From an uncultured Varibaculum sp. (GTDB lineage Bacteria > Actinomycetota > Actinomycetes > Actinomycetales > Actinomycetaceae): 6,452 nucleotides of DNA. This document shows, piece by piece, positions 5,286 to 6,452 of the stretch. The stretch covers positions 1 to 6,452 of the forward strand of contig CAMYAU010000083.1 in the NCBI GenBank assembly GCA_947253735.1, read 5' to 3'. Each line of letters opens with the position of its first letter. Position 1 is the stretch's first letter. The notes below the pieces were generated by a model. The model saw only the letters and a program-made list of their open reading frames with translations. It had not been told where the DNA came from and made no database searches. Made by a program: the position numbers and the translations under genes.

Positions 5286-6452
5286 TCAGAAGGCATCCGG
5301 ATTAGCCAGCAATTCCGCTAAGTGCACACCGCCCCGGCCAGCCAAAGTTTCGGCCTGGGTACGACAAGAGAAACCGTCAGCCAAGAAAACTGCGTCTGGA
5401 TCGGCTTTTAATGCTGGCAGCAGGGCGTGTTCCGCTACCGCCAGCGACATTTGACGATGACGGGCTTCCATCCCAAAGTTACCGGCCATCCCGCAGCATC
5501 CTTGCAGTTCCACCACTTTGGCACCGGTTTTCTTCAGTAAAGCACGATCAGCTTCCCAACCCATAACCGAATAATGGTGACAGTGGGGCTGAGCCACCAC
5601 ACTGACCCCGCTCAGATCCGGTAATGGCAGATCAGGGCAGTTAGCGCTAATAAATTCCGCGAGGGTAAAAGTAGATTCGCTAACCATTAAAGCCCGCGGA
5701 TCTGCGGGGAGCAATTCTAGGAGGTCATCGCGGAGTACCGCGGTACATGACGGCTCGATCCCCACAATGGGGATGCCATTGGCAGCCGGGGGTGCCAACC
5801 GGTCCAACAATTTTTCTAAGTGCCGACGTGCCCCTTTCAGCTGTCCGGTAGTAATCCAGGTCAGACCGCAACAAGTATCTGGAGGCGCTAAAAATACCTG
5901 CCATCCCGAATCGCTAAGTAGCTTAATCGCGGCGTGCACCCCGCGTTGATCTAGTCCTCGGGAAAAAGAATCCGCCCAAATAACCACAGGTTTAGGGGCT
6001 GAAAGCGCAGCCCGATCGCTTCGCTTTCCGACTTTACCGATGATTTTTTTATTCGTTATTACTCCCGGTGTTCTGGAACAGTCCGCTCCCCAGGAAGAAA
6101 TTTCTGCTTCTTTTGGCCAAAACTGGCGATTCGGATATTGATTTTCGAGGGAGCGAGTGGCAAAACGAGGAAGGGTGCGGGCAGTATCCAAGCGAAGTAC
6201 ACTCATCACCGTCTGGACCAGCGGACGAACCTTGGTAGCCAGATTTGCTAGCTGTGGGGCCGCCGGTATCTTTGCCATTAGTCGCAGCCACCGCGGCAAC
6301 CAGCCAAGAGCATAATGTGAAAGCGGACGGACACGCCCCCGGTAACGCCGGAAAAGCGTTTCACTGCGCCACTTTGCCATATCTACCCCGGTGGGACAGT
6401 CTGCGGAACAAGCCTTACAGGCCAGACATAAATCAAGCACCTGCCAAATTTC
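5286..6452 (-). CDS. FAD-linked/Fe-S oxidoreductase, C-terminal part (partial; D-2-hydroxyacid dehydrogenase-like)
   Basis: This is the C-terminal 388 residues of a larger protein cut by the window edge. The reading frame stays open to base 6452 (encoding EIWQ before the GTG at 6440), and that GTG falls just before an iron-sulfur motif, so it is not the real start. Counting the GTG codon as residue 1, a ferredoxin-type motif CLACKACSADCP lies at 5-16 (Cys5, 8, 11, 15) followed by TGVDMAKW. Two CCG-domain repeats follow: CCGLTWI at 190-196 and CCGMAGNFG at 315-323. Supporting motifs are GIEPSC (227-232), QPHCHHY (284-290) and a terminal DGFSCR (355-360). This arrangement is that of the C-terminus of long FAD plus Fe-S dehydrogenases such as YdiJ, which oxidise D-2-hydroxyglutarate or D-lactate and pass electrons through Fe-S clusters. 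The missing upstream part should hold the FAD-binding domains. The substrate cannot be decided here, and a separate GlpC-like subunit is a less likely alternative. Confidence 0.88.
   Translation of the reverse strand, partial: EIWQVLDLCLACKACSADCPTGVDMAKWRSETLFRRYRGRVRPLSHYALGWLPRWLRLMAKIPAAPQLANLATKVRPLVQTVMSVLRLDTARTLPRFATRSLENQYPNRQFWPKEAEISSWGADCSRTPGVITNKKIIGKVGKRSDRAALSAPKPVVIWADSFSRGLDQRGVHAAIKLLSDSGWQVFLAPPDTCCGLTWITTGQLKGARRHLEKLLDRLAPPAANGIPIVGIEPSCTAVLRDDLLELLPADPRALMVSESTFTLAEFISANCPDLPLPDLSGVSVVAQPHCHHYSVMGWEADRALLKKTGAKVVELQGCCGMAGNFGMEARHRQMSLAVAEHALLPALKADPDAVFLADGFSCRTQAETLAGRGGVHLAELLANPDAF

Noticed and set aside
6049..6291. 80-codon minus-strand frame within the oxidoreductase gene
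   Set aside because: It overlaps the motif-bearing frame of the same strand and has no features of its own; I also found no sign that it marks a frameshift, since the main frame is continuous through both CCG motifs.

Overview
The window looks like a contig end from a mid-GC actinobacterium. The dctA-type transporter, the long FAD/Fe-S oxidoreductase C-terminus and the conserved actinobacterial-style hypothetical proteins suggest Actinomycetaceae, for example Varibaculum or Mobiluncus relatives. That placement is inferred from protein style and base composition, not from a marker gene. Bases 1-47 are not genomic: they are the end of an Illumina P5/i5/Nextera Read 1 adapter left on the contig.

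Layout. A single plus-strand gene (307-1818) encodes a C4-dicarboxylate:cation symporter of the DctA type. Its leader of about 260 bases carries a CRP/GlxR-like operator (101-116) and a 24-bp near-perfect palindrome (229-252). A long-stem hairpin with a T-rich tail (1909-1980) ends its transcript. Four minus-strand genes converge on it. In transcription order they are: the C-terminal part of an FAD-linked/Fe-S oxidoreductase running off the right edge (6452-5286); a conserved protein with an acidic linker and a possible RAMA-like C-terminal domain (5178-3925); an alpha/beta hydrolase translationally coupled to it (3915-2764); and a small cysteine-rich membrane protein of unknown function (2672-2061).

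How they fit together. The dicarboxylate importer and the 2-hydroxyacid dehydrogenase-like enzyme both suggest organic-acid metabolism, but they are on opposite strands and separated by unrelated genes, so no pathway link is claimed. The firmest unit is the two-gene cluster 5178-2764, where the upstream stop codon lies inside the downstream ribosome binding site.

I see no mobile element, CRISPR array, tRNA or rRNA, and no clear new multi-gene system. The items most worth a second look are the 417-residue protein, which may combine a degenerate nuclease-like N-terminus with a modified-DNA-reader-like C-terminus; the cysteine-rich membrane protein; and the two operator-like elements upstream of dctA.
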